The notes under the pieces: generated by a model | What the model saw: the letters and a program-made list of their open reading frames with translations, nothing else | The model's database searches: none | Told to the model about the DNA's origin: nothing | Position numbers and translations under genes: made by a program | From: Ignatzschineria sp. | GTDB lineage: Bacteria; Pseudomonadota; Gammaproteobacteria; Cardiobacteriales; Wohlfahrtiimonadaceae | NCBI GenBank assembly: GCA_030150405.1 | Contig: JASLFU010000026.1 | Span: 9,647-73,646, forward strand | Reading direction: 5' to 3' | Length of the DNA: 64,000 bases | In this document: in pieces, positions 52,349 through 62,289 of the stretch | How positions within the stretch are numbered: the first letter of the stretch is position 1 | Layout: each line of letters begins with the position of its first letter

Positions 52349-53293
52349 TTAAGCGATTGTCTGCTCTCCGGCATGGTAGCTAGAGCGCACCATAGCGCCA
52401 ATATAGGCATGCTTAAAGCCGAGGCGATAGGCCTCCTCCTCATAAGCTTTAAAAGTTGCGGGGGTGACATAACGATCTACAGCAAGATGTCCACTTGAAG
52501 GTTGTAGATATTGCCCGATGGTGATCATCTCAATATCGTGTTCTTGCATGGTCTTCATCACCTCATACATCTCTTCATCTGTCTCCCCTAAACCTACCAT
52601 TAAACCCGATTTAGTGGCCACTTCAGGATTGCGCGCTTTATATTTTTTCAGCAACATCAGAGAGTGTTCATAATCGGCGCCGGGGCGAGCCTTTTTATAG
52701 AGTCGAGGGACAGTCTCCATATTATGGTTGAGCACATCGGGCGGTGTTTCGGTAAGAATATCGATAGCAATATCCATACGGCCCCGAAAGTCGGGTACTA
52801 AGATCTCGATCTTTGTATTAGGTGAGGATTGACGAATCTCTTTAATACATTCTGCAAAGTGACCAGCGCCCCCATCTCGAAGATCATCTCGATCCACAGA
52901 GGTAATGACAACATAATCGAGCTTTAGCATGCGTACTGTTTCGGCTAAGCGCTTAGGCTCCTCTTTATCTAAAGGAAGCGGGCGACCGTGGGCAACATCA
53001 CAAAAAGGGCATCGGCGTGTACAGATATCCCCCATAATCATAAAGGTGGCCGTTCCTTGATTAAAACATTCCCCAATATTAGGGCAGGCGGCCTCCTCAC
53101 AAACAGAGTGCAATTTGTTTTCCCGTAAAATAGAGGTGATCTCATTAAATCGCTTCCCCGTAGGGATTTTGGCTCGAATCCAATCGGGTTTAGGCAGCCT
53201 CTCCTCTTTAGGAACAGCTACCACTTTAATGGGGATACGTGCTGTTTTATCTGCGCCACGTAGCTTTGTACCGGCTTCGATTTTCTGCGTCAT
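52349..53293 (-). CDS. lipA: lipoyl synthase LipA
   Basis: Radical SAM enzyme that inserts two sulfurs into protein-bound octanoyl groups. The auxiliary [4Fe-4S] cluster has C65, C70 and C76 (SVCEEAACPNIGECFNQG), the radical SAM cluster has C91, C95 and C98 (ICTRRCPFCD), and the C-terminal RSSYHA carries the conserved serine. It has 314 residues. The usual partner lipB is not adjacent. It ends convergently with the helicase gene and has no near neighbour upstream but dinB, 72 bp away on the same strand. Confidence 0.97.
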   Translation of the reverse strand: MTQKIEAGTKLRGADKTARIPIKVVAVPKEERLPKPDWIRAKIPTGKRFNEITSILRENKLHSVCEEAACPNIGECFNQGTATFMIMGDICTRRCPFCDVAHGRPLPLDKEEPKRLAETVRMLKLDYVVITSVDRDDLRDGGAGHFAECIKEIRQSSPNTKIEILVPDFRGRMDIAIDILTETPPDVLNHNMETVPRLYKKARPGADYEHSLMLLKKYKARNPEVATKSGLMVGLGETDEEMYEVMKTMQEHDIEMITIGQYLQPSSGHLAVDRYVTPATFKAYEEEAYRLGFKHAYIGAMVRSSYHAGEQTIA

Positions 53294-53365
53294 TTTAGAT
53301 ACCTTTGGTTAATTTTTTAAATAGAAACAGTATAACAGGGATTGCGCTTTTTTCGTGTGAACGTT

Positions 53366-54508
53366 TCATGCATTTTCATGAGTAAAAGGGAGCTCGAGCT
53401 GATTAAGCTCATTATTCAGTTCATGTTTGTCTTGGTCGATATTATGAATTGTGAGCCCAATTAAACGGATTCGATAACGGGGCTTGAGGGTAACCTGTTC
53501 AAGAAGGGAGAGCATAATAGGCCAGAGAATAAGAAGATCATCCCCTAAGGCAAAGTTTAGGGTGCGACTTCGAGTCACTTGGCGAAAATCTGCATATTTG
53601 ATCTTAAGCGTGAGTGTTCGGCCGTAAAAATCATTCTTTCGGCAACGGCGAATAAGCTCCTCTAAAATTAGCTCAATCTCCTCTAAAATCTCCTCTTTAG
53701 TGGTGAGATCCTCTAAAAAGGTCTCTTCCACTCCTACAGATTTACGGATGCGATTGGGGTCAACCTCTCGATCATCTTCAGCCCGAGCGTAGAGGTAATA
53801 ACTATGGCCCGCTTTACCAAACTCCTCAATCAGCGCCGCTTCACTCCAAGCGTAGAGATCTTTACCATTTTTAATCCCAAGCTCATGCATACGTTTAGCG
53901 GTAACTTTTCCAACGCCAAAAAAGTCTTCGATGGGGAGGGTTTCAATAAAGGATTGTGCATTATCGGGATGAATGATGGAGAGTCCATCAGGTTTACGAA
54001 GATCAGAGGCGACTTTAGCTAAAAACTTATTATAAGAGACGCCGGCAGAGGCAGTAAGCCCTAGATTTTCAAAAATCTCCTGTTTTATGGCTATCGCTAC
54101 ATCCATCGCTAGAGGGATATTTTTATGGTTTTCAGTCACATCTAAAAATGCTTCATCAAGCGCTAAAGGCTCAACTTTATCGGTATAGCGATAGAAGATC
54201 TCTCGAATCTGCCGGGAGACTTCTCGATAACGATCAAAACGGGGTGGGGCAAAGATCAAGTTTTCACAAAGTTTAATCGCCTGTTTAGCGGGCATGGCAG
54301 AATGAATGCCAAAAGCTCGTGCTTCGTAGCTTGCCGCCGCGATTACCCCGCGCCCAGATTTTCCGCCCACAACTAAGGGCTTTCCCCGATATTCAGGATG
54401 ATCATTCTGCTCAATGGAAGCGTAGAAGGCATCCATATCCACATGAATAATTTTTCGTCTATTTTCGGGAGCGATAGCGGTTAAAGTTTCGCTGTTGCGA
54501 AGGGACAT
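53366..54508 (-). CDS. dinB: DNA polymerase IV (DinB)
   Basis: Y-family translesion polymerase of 380 residues (351 in E. coli). Catalytic acids are D24 in HVDMDAFYASIE and D118-E119 in LALDEAFLD. SYEARAFGIHSAMP and KPDGLSIIHPD are conserved palm and finger parts. The C-terminal QLELPF is a beta-clamp binding motif of the usual form (E. coli QLVLGL). The residue at the steric gate position is Y29. I looked for a LexA box between it and rnr and found none I would trust. Confidence 0.95.
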   Translation of the reverse strand: MSLRNSETLTAIAPENRRKIIHVDMDAFYASIEQNDHPEYRGKPLVVGGKSGRGVIAAASYEARAFGIHSAMPAKQAIKLCENLIFAPPRFDRYREVSRQIREIFYRYTDKVEPLALDEAFLDVTENHKNIPLAMDVAIAIKQEIFENLGLTASAGVSYNKFLAKVASDLRKPDGLSIIHPDNAQSFIETLPIEDFFGVGKVTAKRMHELGIKNGKDLYAWSEAALIEEFGKAGHSYYLYARAEDDREVDPNRIRKSVGVEETFLEDLTTKEEILEEIELILEELIRRCRKNDFYGRTLTLKIKYADFRQVTRSRTLNFALGDDLLILWPIMLSLLEQVTLKPRYRIRLIGLTIHNIDQDKHELNNELNQLELPFTHENA

Positions 54509-54584
54509 AATGTTTGAACTTATAACAAATAAGAGGGATATCTATCTGCATAAAGCGGAAGATTGCCCCCTCTATTTTAACGTA

Positions 54585-54618
54585 CTCCCTAAGGAGATTA
54601 AATATCCCCCTTAGGGAG
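54585..54618. terminator. hairpin between dinB and rnr without a clear U tract
   Basis: CTCCCTAAGG (54585-54594) is a perfect inverse of CCTTAGGGAG (54609-54618), with a 14-nt loop. No T run follows on either side, so it may be a weak terminator of rnr, an mRNA-stabilising stem or a protein site. Confidence 0.4.
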
Positions 54619-54643
54619 CACTCTGTAAATGATCTACATCTTT

Positions 54644-57046
54644 TTAGCGCTTTTTATTTTTGCGTTTTTTATGCTTCTTTTTAGTTTTATCAGAGGCTCG
54701 TTTAGGGCGGCTTTTATTCCCTTTTCGATCGAACCGTTTCTGCTTTTTAGGGGGTTGATCGCCGCTCTTTTTCCCATCTATAGGGAGCTCAGCCTCTTTA
54801 TCGGGCGAACCATTGCCGGCAAGGGGGCTAAGGAGTGTAAAATCGATATGTTTTGTCTCCGGATTAGCCTCTGCAACACGAATTCTTACCCGATCTTCAA
54901 GGCGATATTGTTGTCGTGTGCGCTCACCAATTAAACGGTGGCGATACTCATCAAAGAGGTAGAAATCTCCCTCTAACTGAGAGATATGAACCAGCCCTTC
55001 AATGTAGATATCATCGAGCTCAACAAAGAGCCCAAAGCTGGTAACGCCGGTGATCTTTCCGCTAAATTCATCGCCAATGAATTGTTGAAGATAGGTCGCT
55101 TTGAGCCAATCCATCACATCGCGTACGGCTTCATCGGCTCGGCGTTCTGCCATGGAGGTATGTTCCCCCATCTGCACCATTTTGCCGAGAGTGTAGAAAT
55201 CCTCCAGATCCTTTTTATGCAAGAGATGCTTAATAGCACGATGCACTAATAGGTCGGGATAGCGACGAATAGGGGAGGTAAAATGCGCATAGTGGGTTAG
55301 AGAGAGCCCAAAGTGCCCCCCATTTTCAGGCTGATAGACCGCTTGGCTTAAGGAGCGGAGCATCACTGTCTGAATCATCTCAAACGCCGGAAGACTTTTC
55401 GCTTCCTCAAGAGTTTCCGCAAAATCTTTAGGAGAAGGGGATTCCCCACCGCGTAACCCTAAACCGAACTCTTTTAGAAATTCGCGCAGTTTAAAGAGTT
55501 TTTGCTCTTCAGGGGGAGCATGTACTCGATAAAGAGTGGGAATTTTATGAGCCTCTAAAAAACGGGCAGCAGCAATATTTGCCGTGATCATACACTCTTC
55601 AATGATTTTATGGGCATCGTTGCGCTCATCGGGAACAATCTTTTCGATCTCCCCATCATTATCATAAATAAAGAGGGTCTCTACAGTATCAAAATCGATG
55701 GTTCCCCGCTCATTACGTTTTTTGCGCAAAATCTTGTAGAGCGCATAGAGATGATCTAAATGGGGCGTGAGATGGGCATAACTTTCACGCAGTAATTCAT
55801 CACCCTCAATGATTTTAAAGACTAAATCATAGGTTAATCGAGCGTGGGAGTTCATCACTCCTTCGAAAAACTCATACTTAACGAGGGAGCCTTTCTTATC
55901 AATCTCCAGTTCTGCCACCATACAGAGGCGATCGACCTCAGGATTGAGTGAACAGATGCCATTTGAGAGCGCTCGATGAAGCATCGGAACCACACGATTG
56001 GGGAAATAGACCGATGTTGAGCGCAGATAAGCCTCTTTATCAATAGGGCTTGAGGGCGTTACATAGTAAGAGACATCGGCAATCGCTACAATAAGTTTAT
56101 AATTGCCGTTTTTTAGGGGTTCACAGTAGACTGCGTCATCAAAATCTCGAGCATCAATACCATCGATTGTCACGAGAGGAATATCACGGTAATCTTTACG
56201 CCCTTTAAGCTCCTGATCAGAGACTGCATCGGGTAAGTTTTTAACCTGTTCGAGCACCTCTTCTGGGAAGATATGGGGGATATCGTGCTCTAAAAGCGCT
56301 TGTTCGATCTCAATATCTACCGTCACTTCATCCCCAAAGACTTCGATAATTTCCGCTGTTGCAGGCTGATGTTGATCGGGATAATCGATCACTTTAGCGC
56401 GTACAATATCGAGATTTTTAGCCTTTTTAAGATGCTCTTTAGCCACTTTAAAATGGCGAGAGATGCGGCGATTTTCGGGCACAATTGTAAAGCCATCTTC
56501 ATCTTTATAAAGACGGCCGAAAAATTCACTAAAGCCCCGTTTAACTACGCGGGTAATTTTACCAATACGCCGATTTCGATTATCCATCCCTCCGGGAAAA
56601 GCCTCAACAATATCGCCATGAAGGAGATATTTCATCTCATAGGGGGGAAGGTAGAGTGAGTCTTGCCCATTTCGCTCAAGGGGATCGAGATAGCCAAAGC
56701 CTTCGGCATGGCCAACTACACGTCCTGTCATCGGCTCTCCGGGAGTAACCACCTTTAATGTATCATTATTTGCAATATAGATACTGCCTGCGCGGATCAT
56801 AGCATTAAGGCGATTTTCCAATGCGTCGAGCTCCCAGACTTTACGCAATTTAAAGATGCGGGCAACCGCTTCAAAATCGAGCGATTGATCAAATTTAATC
56901 AGCTCTAAAATAAAGTTACGACTGGGAATCGCACGTCCATATTGCTCTCGCTGAGCAGCATATTCGGGGTCGTTTTCATGAAAACGACCAAAATAATCTA
57001 AATCTTTCTGAGTGTGACTCACTATATCTATTTCCTTGCGGGCCAT
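54644..57046 (-). CDS. rnr: ribonuclease R
   Basis: Processive 3'-5' exoribonuclease that degrades structured RNA; works on rRNA and tmRNA-linked decay. It has 800 residues (813 in E. coli). An N-terminal winged-helix/cold-shock domain region is followed by the RNB domain with TIDGIDARDFDDAVYCEP, whose aspartates bind Mg, then a C-terminal S1 domain (ITGVTSFGLFVELDDIYIEGLVHISQL) and a lysine-rich tail. Its ATG abuts the stop of the upstream DUF2218 gene, so the two are probably translated from one mRNA. The usual neighbours nsrR and rlmB are not here. Confidence 0.96.
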   Translation of the reverse strand: MARKEIDIVSHTQKDLDYFGRFHENDPEYAAQREQYGRAIPSRNFILELIKFDQSLDFEAVARIFKLRKVWELDALENRLNAMIRAGSIYIANNDTLKVVTPGEPMTGRVVGHAEGFGYLDPLERNGQDSLYLPPYEMKYLLHGDIVEAFPGGMDNRNRRIGKITRVVKRGFSEFFGRLYKDEDGFTIVPENRRISRHFKVAKEHLKKAKNLDIVRAKVIDYPDQHQPATAEIIEVFGDEVTVDIEIEQALLEHDIPHIFPEEVLEQVKNLPDAVSDQELKGRKDYRDIPLVTIDGIDARDFDDAVYCEPLKNGNYKLIVAIADVSYYVTPSSPIDKEAYLRSTSVYFPNRVVPMLHRALSNGICSLNPEVDRLCMVAELEIDKKGSLVKYEFFEGVMNSHARLTYDLVFKIIEGDELLRESYAHLTPHLDHLYALYKILRKKRNERGTIDFDTVETLFIYDNDGEIEKIVPDERNDAHKIIEECMITANIAAARFLEAHKIPTLYRVHAPPEEQKLFKLREFLKEFGLGLRGGESPSPKDFAETLEEAKSLPAFEMIQTVMLRSLSQAVYQPENGGHFGLSLTHYAHFTSPIRRYPDLLVHRAIKHLLHKKDLEDFYTLGKMVQMGEHTSMAERRADEAVRDVMDWLKATYLQQFIGDEFSGKITGVTSFGLFVELDDIYIEGLVHISQLEGDFYLFDEYRHRLIGERTRQQYRLEDRVRIRVAEANPETKHIDFTLLSPLAGNGSPDKEAELPIDGKKSGDQPPKKQKRFDRKGNKSRPKRASDKTKKKHKKRKNKKR

Positions 57047-57355
57047 TTAAGCCCATGTAAACTCAAGGGTCTCATCGGGCACCATGCGCTCTGCATGGCG
57101 GATAAAGACCTCTTTTAATATTTCTAAATCTTCATCACTCATCGCTGAGAGATGTACTGCTAAATAATCGGGGTGTTCCGTTAAGAGGAGAAGCCCTTTT
57201 TCAAATTCAACACGGCCCTCTGTAACTCCCGATTCCTCACTACATTCTACGGTTAATTTATGTGCCCAATGCTTGCAAAGTCTACGAATTAGGCGGGCGG
57301 GATTATCCATTTTAATATTGCTTTCGGTGTAGAGATGCAGGTTATTTATTGTCAT
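57047..57355 (-). CDS. DUF2218 domain protein
   Basis: 102-residue protein beginning MTINNLHLYTESNIK, with a good AAAGGAG site; an in-frame ATG at 57379 overlaps that site, so I chose 57355. The DUF2218 signature is visible: RLIRRLCKHWAHKLTVECSE, EFEKGLLLLTEHPDYLAVHLSA and the C-terminal LEFTW. Family members are often annotated near iron or siderophore genes, but that does not apply here. It is directly upstream of rnr with no gap. The function is unknown. Confidence 0.85.
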   Translation of the reverse strand: MTINNLHLYTESNIKMDNPARLIRRLCKHWAHKLTVECSEESGVTEGRVEFEKGLLLLTEHPDYLAVHLSAMSDEDLEILKEVFIRHAERMVPDETLEFTWA

Positions 57356-57628
57356 TTTTTTCTCCTTTATGCCAAACATTGCGTTTTAGCTAAATTGCTC
57401 TTTTTGTCACACTTTTAGTGTAGTGCGCTTTCTTTAATTTCCGCAAAAAGAGACAAAGGTCATTTTAAGCATTGCCTTTTTACTGCATAAAGGGGCTTTA
57501 AAGAATTTTCTCTTCAAAAGCCTTGAAATTTATCCCATTTTACCGCTTTTTAGCCGAGCGTGTGAGATATTTTCCCTTTATTGTAAAATCCCGAGCTCTT
57601 ACTTTACGAAATTCTGGCTATTGTTATT

Positions 57629-58654
57629 CTAAAGCGCTCTTTTCTCCTTAAGTGTGGCGAGCAGTTTATCATGAAACTGAGAATCAATCTCATTTAGGAG
57701 TGGGACAACCCAAAAATTGTAATTGGGAAGCGCTTGGCACTTTACGGCATCTTTCTCAGTGATAAAGATCGGAGAATCAATGTCAGAGAAATCTTTGGCC
57801 TGATAATTGTGATGATCGGGGAAGGGATGCAAGGTTGCATGAATTCCTTCTGCTTTTAGCATCTCAAAGAAATTTTCTGGGTGAGCGATTCCTGCAGCAG
57901 CATGAAGCTTATGACATTTAAATTCTTTAAGCGGGCGAATCTCCCCCGTTTTTAGATTATAAGCATCTCCCAAACGAGAAGAGAGATGCACAATAGGGGT
58001 GTTCGTTAGAGCTTTAAGTCTCTCAGTGGCTGCTTTATCAAGATTATTTGCAAGGATGTAATCGGCACTATTAAGACGAGATAGAGGCTCTCTAAGCGGT
58101 CCTGCGGGTAAGAGATAGCCATTTCCAAAGAGCTGCTTACCGACCACAATAATCTCAATATCTCGGGCGAGTTGCCGATGTTGTAGGGCATCATCACAGA
58201 TAAAAAGATCAAGCTCTGGATGAGCTTCTAAAAGTGCTCTACCTGCTTCATAGCGATTATGAAACACCGCCATTTTAGCCCCTGTTTTTTCCAAAATAAG
58301 GGTGGGTTCATCCCCTAAAAGATCACTTTTAGCGTTATAAGAAAGGCTCAAATCTCTCCTTTTTACGGTATCGCTTAAGATAAGCTCTCGGCTCTTACGC
58401 CCATATCCTCGGGTAAGAACTCCCACCTTCCACCCTTTCTGTATAAAGAGCTGTGTCAGAGCAATAGTTGCTGGGGTCTTTCCTGTGCCTCCTGCATTAA
58501 TATTGCCAATTACAATAACCGGTTTAGGGAGCTTCTGCGCTCGCTTCTCTTTACTGCGTAGATCTCTCTTAGAGAGTTTTTTATAGAGAAGAGAGAGGGG
58601 GAAAAGAAGGCGGCTTAATCCACCTCTTTGGCTCCAAAACTTCGGCGTCTTCAT
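57629..58654 (-). CDS. lpxK: tetraacyldisaccharide 4'-kinase LpxK
   Basis: Inner-membrane-associated kinase that phosphorylates the 4' position of lipid A precursor. It has 341 residues (328 in E. coli). Walker A is GNINAGGTGKTP (50-61), followed by GVLTRGYGRKS, LLGDEPTLI, DALQHRQLARDIEIIVV and LLPAGPLREPLSRL, and the late ITEKDAVKC. It usually follows msbA; here coaX is upstream by 3 bp. The combination comEC-coaX-lpxK is therefore on one strand, with comEC and coaX separated by 111 bp. Confidence 0.95.
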   Translation of the reverse strand: MKTPKFWSQRGGLSRLLFPLSLLYKKLSKRDLRSKEKRAQKLPKPVIVIGNINAGGTGKTPATIALTQLFIQKGWKVGVLTRGYGRKSRELILSDTVKRRDLSLSYNAKSDLLGDEPTLILEKTGAKMAVFHNRYEAGRALLEAHPELDLFICDDALQHRQLARDIEIIVVGKQLFGNGYLLPAGPLREPLSRLNSADYILANNLDKAATERLKALTNTPIVHLSSRLGDAYNLKTGEIRPLKEFKCHKLHAAAGIAHPENFFEMLKAEGIHATLHPFPDHHNYQAKDFSDIDSPIFITEKDAVKCQALPNYNFWVVPLLNEIDSQFHDKLLATLKEKRAL

Positions 58655-58657
58655 CTT

Positions 58658-59470
58658 TTATAGCTCTTTACGTAAAACTTCGTAATCCTCAACAGAGGTT
58701 ACAGGTTGGCCTGCTTTTTTTCCTTGATAGAGGGCGACTAGACCTTTAAAGATGAGCGCCTCATCGATGGCGATATTCCACTTTTTGGCAGCGTTAGCAA
58801 ACTTTTTAGCATTGCCTCCCGTAAAGAGAACTTTATCGATGGAATACTCTTTTTTTAGTTCAGCAAGAAGCCCTTGAATCATATAGAAATGGCCATTCAT
58901 TGCGCCAATACTGATCGATTCGAAGGTATTAAATCCTAAGGATTGGGGCAAGACTTCATAATCCATCCCCCCTAAAAGCGCAGCTTTTGATAATAGGGCA
59001 TCGAGGCTCGATTTTACTCCAGGGGAGATAGTGGTTCCGATAAAATTTCCCTGTTGGATCAAGAAGAGAGTGGTCGCTGTCCCTAGTGAGATAATGGCGG
59101 CATTTTTTTCGGGATAGTGCTCAATAAAGCCATAAAAATTAGCAATAAAGTCAGCCCCTAAGCGGTGAAGATTTTGTAGTTTAAAACGATCCCAATCTAC
59201 CGGAAGATCCCGCCGCGTACTGAGAACAGGGATATTATAGAGTTCTCCTAAAGAGCGAATAAGATCATTAAGGGCGGGCACAACCGAGACGTAGACAATA
59301 GCTTCAAACTCAACATTAAAAGCATCTAGGGCGCTTTTAATGCCGTTAAAATCACGCAATACAGCATCTTGACTTAAAGGGCGAATGAGACTTGTTAGGG
59401 TTTCGCTGCTGCTATCGTAAAGACGAAAATCTGCTGTAGTATTCCCGATATCGACCAAAAGTAGCTTCAT
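58658..59470 (-). CDS. coaX: type III pantothenate kinase CoaX
   Basis: ATP-dependent enzyme, structurally of the ASKHA superfamily, that phosphorylates pantothenate in CoA synthesis and is not inhibited by CoA. It has 270 residues. It opens LLLVDIGNTTADFRLYD, then YVSVVPALNDL, NLHRLGADFIANFYG, IISLGTATTLFLI (where the family reads GTA(T/I)T), ISPGVKSSLDAL and the C-terminal VLFTGGNAKKF. Organisms with CoaX usually lack CoaA. Its stop is 3 bp from the lpxK start, implying cotranscription and coupling. Confidence 0.93.
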   Translation of the reverse strand: MKLLLVDIGNTTADFRLYDSSSETLTSLIRPLSQDAVLRDFNGIKSALDAFNVEFEAIVYVSVVPALNDLIRSLGELYNIPVLSTRRDLPVDWDRFKLQNLHRLGADFIANFYGFIEHYPEKNAAIISLGTATTLFLIQQGNFIGTTISPGVKSSLDALLSKAALLGGMDYEVLPQSLGFNTFESISIGAMNGHFYMIQGLLAELKKEYSIDKVLFTGGNAKKFANAAKKWNIAIDEALIFKGLVALYQGKKAGQPVTSVEDYEVLRKEL

Positions 59471-59581
59471 AAGGGGCTCTTCTTTTTAAATGACAAACTT
59501 CAGCATTATATAGATTTTGCCTTAAAAATCACCTCTTGAAGGGGCAAGCTGACTCTATATAAGTTTATAGATGAGCTGAAA

Positions 59582-62050
59582 TTATTTTTCGTAACGCTCT
59601 AAAGCCCACCAAAAGCGCGCACTGTTTCGAAAATGTTCTATTTCGATCTTTACTCTTTTGTCTAAAGGATCGAAAAAGAGTTGTAGATGCACAGCGCCAT
59701 AATAACTATTTAAAGGATGCTGATTAAGAAGGGCTAGAGGGGGTTGATAAGTATATTTGGATTCCGGGGCAATCTCCTTTGTAGAGTAGAGCATAAGGGG
59801 AGTTTGGAGCTCTAAGGCAGATTCTGAAAAACGCTTAAAGTAACGACTTCTTCCCTGATTGGGAAAGAGTAATATTTTAGGGGGCGTTTGTTGAGTTTTT
59901 TCTACTTTAGTTAGGAGAGATTGCCATTCATGGGGATTAGGATCAGAAATAATCCAGGCAATATCACCCTCTTTTGAGGCTATATTAAGGAAGCGTAGAC
60001 GATAAGCACAGCTCTTTTTGATCTCCGGAATTGGTTCTAAGACAAAATCAGCAAGATGAATAGTGTGTATAAAACAGTTCCTCCCTCCAGTAAAAGAGGA
60101 GAGATCGGGATGAGTATAGAGTTTTAAATGGGGAAATTGCGTACGTATGGCTCGGGTTCCCCCTCGGTGTTGTTGATTATCGAGGCTTAAAATCAGTTGG
60201 GTAGGTTGAATATTAAGGGCTTTTAAAGCGGGCAGGATCACCACTCGTCCAGAATCAAAGCCCCGAAAATAACTTCCCGTATCAAATAAAATCGCCTCTT
60301 GATTGTAAGGACTATGCAGAAGAAGAGATAGTCCCTCGCCTACCGGGAAGAGCCAGAAATCTAAAAGTTTGGGAGTCGTCAGGCGTTTTTGAGCATAAAG
60401 ATAACCCCCCGTCGCAAGCAGAAGGGGAATAAGTAACCCTAGGAGGATATTGATCATTGGGAGGCTCTTTCTTTTAGGAGATCTTAGCCCCTTTAAGTAA
60501 TGAAAAAGAGCGGGAGCTTTGGGAGTAAGCGCTAAAAAAGTGAGCAACACGGAGGTAATAATAATTGCATAAGGCAGGGGATATTTAGGTAGATCAAGAG
60601 CCGCATAGGGGAGCTGAGCACTCTTTTCGATAAGAGTCATAAAGAGAGATAAAAGGTAATCGCTTAATTTTAAAAGCGTATGGCTGATTGTTTCTGTAAA
60701 GGGTGTGATTTTAAGCAGCAGTCCGAGCATGAGCGCTGGGAGAATATAGAAGGTAGTAAGGGGGATCGCGATTAAATTGATAAGAGGACTAATAAGAGAG
60801 ACCTCACCAAAAAAGCTTTGAGTAAGGGGCATTAAGAGCAGAGAGACCATCAATTGGGAGAGGAGAATAACTCTCCAAGGTGTCTGTGTAATGCGGCTGA
60901 CCAAAATTAAGATCGCCAAAGCGGTAAAGCTTAACCAAAATCCAGCCGATAAGAGGGAGAGGGGGGTTCGTAAAAGAATAATTGTGAGCGCAATGGCTAA
61001 ACTCTGAAATGAGAAGATCGGGCGCCCCATAAGGTGGGCAAACATCATCACGGTAAACATAATAGCTGCCCGCTCAGTAGGTAGCGGTAAGCCGGCGATA
61101 AGCGCATAACTCCAAGCAATAATAATAGAGAGCGCAGCTGCAAGTTTATAAGGGGGAATTTTACGAATTGCGAAAAGACCAAAAAGCGTTTTAAGAATAA
61201 AAAATCCCCAAAGTGCTGTAAATGAAAGGTGCAGTCCTGAGATTGAAACAAGATGAATAGTCCCCGTTTGCCGAAGATCTTGCCAGTTCTGGGAAGTAAG
61301 ATACTCACTCTTGCCCACAGAGAGAGCCGCCATAAGCGCGCCATTACGGTATTTTTTTAAAAGATTTTGGGCGATCCTCTGCCGAAGTGTTGTTATCGTT
61401 GAAGACTTTTTTAGCTGTTTAATCGAATCGGGAGCGAGAATTGTTCCTGTACCGATTGAGCCATAGAGTAAAAGCTGTAATCTTTGGTAGAGATTACCGG
61501 GAAAGTTGCGGCTATCTCGGGGATTAATTTTTAGCGCTAATTGGTAGATTGCTCCCACTTCAAAAGTAGATGAGAACTCCTTTTCAGGGTATATCCGAAT
61601 CTGCTGTCCTTTAAGTGCATAGGGAAGAGGGGGCTGATCGGCAGCCTCGAGTAATTTAAGATCAATGCCCCGATATTGTGGGGAGTTACGCATCACTTTG
61701 AGGATAAATTCCCCTTCAATAGGCAGGGCTGCTCTTGCCGCTCTATCGTTTAAAAGTTGGGGGTAGAGGGTGAAATAGGAGAGAAGTATGCCGATAAGTA
61801 TAAAGAGACCATAGGGAGTACTCCTGTAGATGAGCGGCCATTTTCTTCGCTCATTATTAAGTTTGGTTGAAGAATCGCGGTGATAGCGAAAAAGAGCACT
61901 TAGGAGAAAGAGCAAGAGAAAAATAACAACACTCAAAGAAACGCTTAATGTCCCTTTTTGAGAGAGCGGGGAAAAAATCAACCAGAGTGAGTGATATAGG
62001 AGAGAGAGAGCAATGAGTAGCATAGGCTTATTACACAATAATGATCTCAA
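59582..62050 (-). CDS. comEC: DNA internalization-related competence protein ComEC/Rec2
   Basis: 822-residue membrane protein that forms the channel for DNA uptake. An N-terminal OB-fold-like region, then the competence domain with many helices (VSISGLHLSFTAL..., GLPLPTERAAIMFTV..., ISPLINLIAIPLTTFYILP), and a C-terminal metallo-beta-lactamase-like domain from about 565. In that domain the DVGQG motif reads PVGEG, LFDTG is kept, and the HxDxDH motif reads SLDNQQH (residues 622-628), so the first His and both Asp ligands are lost. The nuclease role is therefore doubtful, while the channel looks intact. Confidence 0.93.
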   Translation of the reverse strand: MRSLLCNKPMLLIALSLLYHSLWLIFSPLSQKGTLSVSLSVVIFLLLFLLSALFRYHRDSSTKLNNERRKWPLIYRSTPYGLFILIGILLSYFTLYPQLLNDRAARAALPIEGEFILKVMRNSPQYRGIDLKLLEAADQPPLPYALKGQQIRIYPEKEFSSTFEVGAIYQLALKINPRDSRNFPGNLYQRLQLLLYGSIGTGTILAPDSIKQLKKSSTITTLRQRIAQNLLKKYRNGALMAALSVGKSEYLTSQNWQDLRQTGTIHLVSISGLHLSFTALWGFFILKTLFGLFAIRKIPPYKLAAALSIIIAWSYALIAGLPLPTERAAIMFTVMMFAHLMGRPIFSFQSLAIALTIILLRTPLSLLSAGFWLSFTALAILILVSRITQTPWRVILLSQLMVSLLLMPLTQSFFGEVSLISPLINLIAIPLTTFYILPALMLGLLLKITPFTETISHTLLKLSDYLLSLFMTLIEKSAQLPYAALDLPKYPLPYAIIITSVLLTFLALTPKAPALFHYLKGLRSPKRKSLPMINILLGLLIPLLLATGGYLYAQKRLTTPKLLDFWLFPVGEGLSLLLHSPYNQEAILFDTGSYFRGFDSGRVVILPALKALNIQPTQLILSLDNQQHRGGTRAIRTQFPHLKLYTHPDLSSFTGGRNCFIHTIHLADFVLEPIPEIKKSCAYRLRFLNIASKEGDIAWIISDPNPHEWQSLLTKVEKTQQTPPKILLFPNQGRSRYFKRFSESALELQTPLMLYSTKEIAPESKYTYQPPLALLNQHPLNSYYGAVHLQLFFDPLDKRVKIEIEHFRNSARFWWALERYEK

Positions 62051-62289
62051 TCTAAATCAACTTAAACTTTTTCATCTATCGATAAATAGCTCTATCAATA
62101 AGCGCTAAGCTTCAGTTTATCTATCTACTCGGGAGCTTTAGGCGTATAATAGGGCGACTTTAAAATCAAGAGTGAACTATTTTCAAAAACACCTTGTAAT
62201 AATCTTAAGTTGTTGATTGTAATTGATTATTGCAAATAACGTTATGGTTTTGAAGGTAAGTTTAATAAAGAGCAAGAGCTAGGAGCAAA

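Noticed and set aside
54620..54643. LexA box between rnr and dinB
   Set aside because: CTGTAAATGATCTACA looks similar at first sight but does not have the CTG-N10-CAG arms, and it lies on the rnr side of the gap beyond the hairpin at 54585.
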